This document shows positions 59,727 to 64,000 of a DNA stretch of 64,000 nucleotides, piece by piece. The stretch's first letter is position 1; every line of letters starts with the position of its first letter. This stretch comes from Morchella semilibera. Taxonomy: Eukaryota > Ascomycota > Pezizomycetes > Pezizales > Morchellaceae. The stretch is taken from NCBI GenBank assembly GCA_009192285.1, contig WBVU01000004.1, positions 1,076,001 to 1,140,000 of the forward strand, written 5' to 3'. Under the pieces are notes generated by a model. It was not told where the DNA came from, made no database searches, and saw nothing but the letters and a program-made list of their open reading frames with translations. Both the position numbers and the translations under genes were made by a program.

Positions 59727-61458
59727 GATTCCTAGTTCCTAGTAGGCAGGCGTCTTATTCTGCGGGTGGGGGGTCTGGTGTGGACTAGATCGACGTTTGA
59801 CGGTACGGTACGATATCTCATATCCCTCAGTAGTTGTGGTGGTGGGTGGGGGGGAGGTTGTTTGTTCTCGTTGCGGAATATCCATCGAGTGCTTAGTTGT
59901 GATAATGTTGGAACGGAAGTCTCTCGGCTGTCGGTTGTAGTCGGCCAGACGGATGATTGTTATTATCTTATCAGATCTTGAAGGTGCTAGGGTCGTTTAC
60001 TTGGGGAAACTTAGGCTGTGGACCGCAAACTTTAGACGAATATCCTTCCAGTTTCTAGAAACCACTAAAATACCCGTAGGGGATAAGTACAGTACTTACT
60101 TATGTAAGTATGTCTACACCTCTTACAATATGTATGTACATATATGTATGTATGTACGTCGGTCTACTCTAAATACTTACATGTAAACCTTAGTCCTGTG
60201 AATTGAGCTCTTAGAAGACTACATGTAGTAAGGAAGTCTCATAATTTGTAACCACATAAATATAGCCAAGCCTACAGAGGCCTACAATTTAGATATCACT
60301 ACGCCAGAGGCGCTTAAATACATGTACCTAGCAATTGGGCGTGCGTGACTAGCGATGAGCCCTGTGACGGTCGGTGAGCATGAGAAAGTATCGCTTTACT
60401 ACATGTAATCTAGAGTATGTCTTCGGGCCCAGCCACACAGTAACCCAGCTACCAGGCTCCTCCCTAGCTAGCACTTGCACAACTCAGAGCTGAGGTATTG
60501 TCGGGTGTCATAAGGTAAGCGGACATTCGCATTGTATGGGAACGCAACTTCAAATAATTATTACTCCACAGCCACCAGGGAATTAGGGATGAAAAATCTA
60601 TAGATAGACTCCCTGGTAGTGATAATATACTTAGCTCAAGTGTCGCATCAACAGCGCTACTTTCAAATTTTTGACTTACTGGGTAGTTTTGGTGTCTGCC
60701 CCCGCTTACTTGAGACACCCGACAATACTACATTCCTGTATACGTAGGGGATGGAAGCATACATGTATCTCCGACATGTTTCGAGAAAGGACCCCGACTG
60801 TATGTTAGGTCAAAACAAACCTTCTAGTCGAGGTGTATGTCCTAGTGTCAAAATCTGCCCGCTCCGTAGGGAAAGATAAGGAGAAGGGGGTCAAGTGTCA
60901 ACTGGGACACCCAGGCTTGGAACTAAGGCTTATTTTGACCCCGGAAGGTAGCTCGGAAGGAGCCCCTCCTACAGGAGGGGCTAGAACGAGCCTATATATG
61001 TAAGTAATACATGTATGGCCTATAGGCCTACATTTAGCTGCTAATGTACATGTATTCTACCGGCGTAGTTCGTGGCAGGCAGCAAGCTATTCTACTCGAA
61101 AATGTATATAGCTGCATTGCGTTGGCGTGTCCTCTTTTAGTCCAATAACAGGGCTAATTCAGAGGTAAATCTGGGGATTCCTCATTGGCCCTGTCCACGG
61201 AACTATGTGCGTACTTCATATACGCCCCCACCTGTACTCTAGAATAAAGTACCTACATACATGTGCTTACATTAAGACCCTAAAGGGTTCAATTCAATGC
61301 ATGTATTCCTTTTCTTGTGAATTTTCATCTCCACTCCGCCCGTATATATACTTAGAAGCCTCGAGAGCCCCAGATCCTATTGGCATTACCACCTTTTATA
61401 ACCACTACTCAGGTACCAATATTAGGTCCGTCGTCATCTGAACGAAATATAAACAAGT
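59727..61458. other. Intergenic, 1.7 kb
   Basis: Between the divergent transacylase and P450 genes. TACATGTA is frequent (about 60179, 60219, 60320, 60400, 60762, 61008, 61028). Nothing coding is supported. Confidence 0.5.
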
Positions 61459-63353
61459 ATGGTGCTAGTCCTAGGAACGTCAGCACCCCAGCTGTCTATG
61501 ATTCTAGCATATCTCACACCCAAAAACATTGCAATAGCCATAATAGCACTCATACTAGAATATATTATCAAATGGAGATTCTTTGGCCCATTAAGACACA
61601 TACCAGGCCCGTGGTGGAGCCATTATACACAGCTCCCTGACTGGTGTAAGTAGTCTTCCCCTTCCTTACCATCAATGTTATACTAAAAATTCTTATAATG
61701 AATGCATATATACAGATCATCTTATGTGCGGTGATCGAGCACTGTACATTCACTCTCTCCACCAGCGTTATGGACCCACCATTCGGTAAATGAACTCTTA
61801 TTGCACTCCATAAATTCACGGCTAACCTCTTCGCTAGCATCGGTCCGACCCTTGTCGGAGTCTCTGGTACCACTGGCGTAAAAACAGTATATGGGACTGG
61901 CCTGAAGAAACCATTTTCCCGGGACCCTGTAGTAACAGAAATGTTCAATTTCCAGCGCAGGCCAGAGGCAGATAACATTGCATCCTTCCATCTGCCTGAA
62001 GATGCGCTGAAAAGAAGAAGAGCATATGGCAATTTATTCTCCAGAGGGAATATTCTTTCTATGCAGGAGGTTTTCAAGGGGCGAGTTCTTAATTATGGTG
62101 ACGGATTGAAGTGGACAATGCTAATATAAAAGGCAGATGTTTTAAGAATTATCTAGCCAAGCTTGAATCGCTCCGGGCGGCTTCACCAAATGGAGTTGTG
62201 ACCATGGTCCGCTGCTTCCGAGCATTAGCCCTAGATGTTATCAGTAGGTTCTCTTGCGCCAGCATGTTCACTAGGTTGTACTCATAAGAATGTCACAACA
62301 GCCGAACTATCGTTCGGTGGCTTTTACAAAGGCGCTTCTGATCCCGATCACCAGATGAGGCTTCTTGATAACATCATGTCCGCCAACCTCGTGCAGCTTC
62401 ACCTCGGAAATACGATATATAATTTCCTTAAATCGCTTCCCTGGAAGCGTCTTGACTGGGTGCGGGCTATGGAAGAATTCTGCAACATAACATCAGACTC
62501 GACGGCTCTTTACCTTGCCAACCGCGCAGCCCACCCCGGAGTTGCTCGCAAAGATGCAGTCTCGCAGCTACTTTCAAGCGGACTGTCTACTCCCGCTTTG
62601 GAGGGTGAAGCTTTAGCTGGAATGTTTGCCGGGACGGACACGACGGCAAATAGTATGGCGTTTATCACCTGCGAGATACTCAAGAAGCCGGAAGTGCATA
62701 TGAGACTGTTTGAGGAACTCTTTAGAGTTTTTCCGGAGGCTGAGTATTGCCTGGGGGATATTATGGATTACAGAAAAGTCGATGCCGAATGTAAACTCCT
62801 GAAGTGGTGTATCAAGGAGGGTATGCGGAGACACTCGTTGGCACCTGGACCGGCACTAAGGGTGACGCCTGATGAGGGGGTTGTTATTGATGGGATTTTT
62901 ATCCCAGGGAAGGTTTGTGGCTTGATGACTTATTTCTAGTATGTATAATACGACTAACAATACGGTGATGACAGGTGAATATATTTGCACAATCCCATAC
63001 AGCCACCCATAATGAAGCAGCTTTTCCCCAGCCGGAAGAATTTTAACCCTGATCGTTGGGAGAATGAAACGAGTGATATGAGGACCCTATGGACGGTGTT
63101 TGGGTCTGGACCAAGAATTTGTATCGGTGAAAGGTACGCCCCATAACCCTGACGTCCCAAGAAGGTTAGTGGTGGGTGCTAATGAATCTCGGCTAGTCTT
63201 GCAATGATGGAATTACAGATGATGCTTGCGCTCTTATTTAGAAATTACGAGCTGGTCCAGGTTCCAGAGACAGATATGAGAATTACAGAGTTCTGGCTGA
63301 GAGGGATGAAGGCCGGGGAATTACATCTAAAGTTGGTTCCTAGGACTGCATAG
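61459..63353 (+). CDS. Cytochrome P450 monooxygenase, probably frameshifted
   Basis: Microsomal heme-thiolate oxidase. An N-terminal anchor helix and RHIPGPWW are at the start. Exons 61459-61645, 61716-61785 and 61838 onward give YGPTIR and MFNFQRRPEADNI. The I-helix FAGTDTTANS, the K-helix EGMRRHS, NPDRW and the heme loop FGSGPRICIGE are all present. Later exons are 62302-62912, 62975-63133 and 63197-63353. Two places break the frame. Near 62097-62132 either a 35-nt intron (GTGACG...CTAAT...AAAAG) or a 1-base loss must be assumed. At the T4 run 63041-63044 one extra T separates FPQPEEF from NPDRW. Either these are sequence errors or the gene is a recent pseudogene. Catalytic Cys, ExxR and the oxygen-binding Thr are intact. 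The substrate is unknown. Confidence 0.8.
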
Positions 63354-63631
63354 TGGACTTTGGGGCTCTTTTATGATAATGATGGAATTGTTTTATCTAT
63401 GTGCCATTTAAAGTTGATCGACAGCCCAGACGGGAATTCATTTGTATGTGGTTTTATTATGAGGTAGCATTCATACCATACTCAAGACATAAGAAAGAAG
63501 AACAGTAATAGTGGTGGTAAAGTAAAAAGAAAAGGTAGAAGTAAAAGTACAGGTACAAGTACAGGAAGTCCAATTACGATGTAGCATCCCTTAAATAACT
63601 CTCTATCCGAAACGAAAATTAATAATCAGAT
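63354..63631. other. Short convergent intergenic spacer
   Basis: 278 bases between the P450 stop and the stop of the last minus-strand gene. Nothing recognised beyond likely 3' ends. Confidence 0.5.
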
Positions 63632-64000
63632 CTAGTACCGCCTAGTAGTCCTAGTAGTCGCATGGCTCCCTCTTCCATCAGTTCCTCTCATTCTTCTTGT
63701 TCCGGCAGCCTATAACCGAAAGAGTTAGCATCCGAATATGATGTTATACCATAGTACTGTTGCTAAGTATAATTATAAGGGGATTGTGTAATTTACCTTA
63801 ACACCAGGGCGTCCGGTCAAACTGCCTCTCAGCTTCAAAAGTGCACCGGAGATTTTGTCGCCAATGCTAGGGCGACGTCTCTGATGGTGCATCGGTGCCG
63901 CAGCGCGGGTACCGCGATGGGTTCGGCTGGTAGTAGTAGTGGTTGTAGTTGTAGTGGCATGGCTACGGGGGGCTGCACGGCGACCTGTGATGCGCGAGAA
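63632..64000 (-). CDS. Small basic Thr/Arg-rich conserved fungal protein (partial, runs off right edge)
   Basis: Two exon parts are seen: 64000-63797 (5' part outside the window) and 63709-63632, with an 87-nt intron in phase 0. The first part has an Arg/Ala/Thr-rich low-complexity stretch, then RRPSIGDKISGALLKLRG and SLTGRPGVK. The second part gives AAGTRRMRGTDGRGS and ends RRY-stop. This C-terminal pattern is one I have seen in small, conserved ascomycete proteins of unknown function. The basic composition may suit RNA, DNA or membrane contact, but that is speculation. The start codon is not in the window. Confidence 0.75.

Noticed and set aside
49082-63353. A secondary-metabolite cluster (MFS exporter, acyltransferase, P450)
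   Set aside because: The acyltransferase has a mitochondrial presequence and is a housekeeping MCT1 type, and no polyketide synthase, NRPS, terpene synthase or cluster regulator is present.

Overview
This window is nuclear DNA of a filamentous ascomycete (Pezizomycotina; the layout would suit Pezizomycetes such as truffles or morels, but that is inference). The grounds are spliced genes with many short introns (about 46-108 nt, GT...AG, several with a CTAAC-like branch point), fungal-only families (fungal rhodopsin-fold membrane protein, But2-domain secreted protein, GPI-type cysteine-rich wall proteins, CorA-like membrane protein, F-box/large C-terminal domain protein), no operons, and wide AT-rich gene-poor stretches. 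All exon borders were set by hand from reading frame, GT/AG sites and family conservation.

Layout. 1-7.4 kb is a compact housekeeping block: COQ2-type prenyltransferase (-, cut by the left edge), an orphan gene (-) head-to-head with phosphopantothenoylcysteine decarboxylase (+), which converges on ethanolamine-phosphate cytidylyltransferase (-), then a conserved fungal protein of unknown role (+). 9.5-26.2 kb is a cell-surface/membrane block: rhodopsin-fold protein (-), CorA-like protein (-), cysteine-rich GPI-type protein (+), Gly-rich membrane protein (-), But2-domain secreted protein (-), second Gly-rich membrane protein (+), and a larger multi-module cysteine-rich GPI-type protein (+). 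26.2-49 kb is mostly gene-poor and repeat-bearing. It holds only a secreted GH51 arabinofuranosidase (-) and a MEDS-PAS-fungal-regulator fusion protein (+). 49-64 kb holds an MFS drug/polyamine-type exporter (-), a very large F-box protein (-), a mitochondrial malonyl-CoA:ACP transacylase with two in-frame UAG codons (-), a cytochrome P450 with probable frameshifts (+), and the 3' part of a small basic protein (-, cut by the right edge).

The left-hand enzymes act in separate core pathways (ubiquinone, coenzyme A, phosphatidylethanolamine). Their adjacency does not look like a functional cluster. The gene-poor parts carry non-coding structure: several perfect or near-perfect inverted repeats with short loops, a MITE-like element with 12-bp terminal inverted repeats and a related sequence, a dispersed ~150-bp repeat, a degenerate tRNA-derived (SINE-like) unit, and many copies of the palindrome TACATGTA. 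I see no rRNA gene, no intact tRNA gene, no CRISPR array and no intact transposase or reverse transcriptase.
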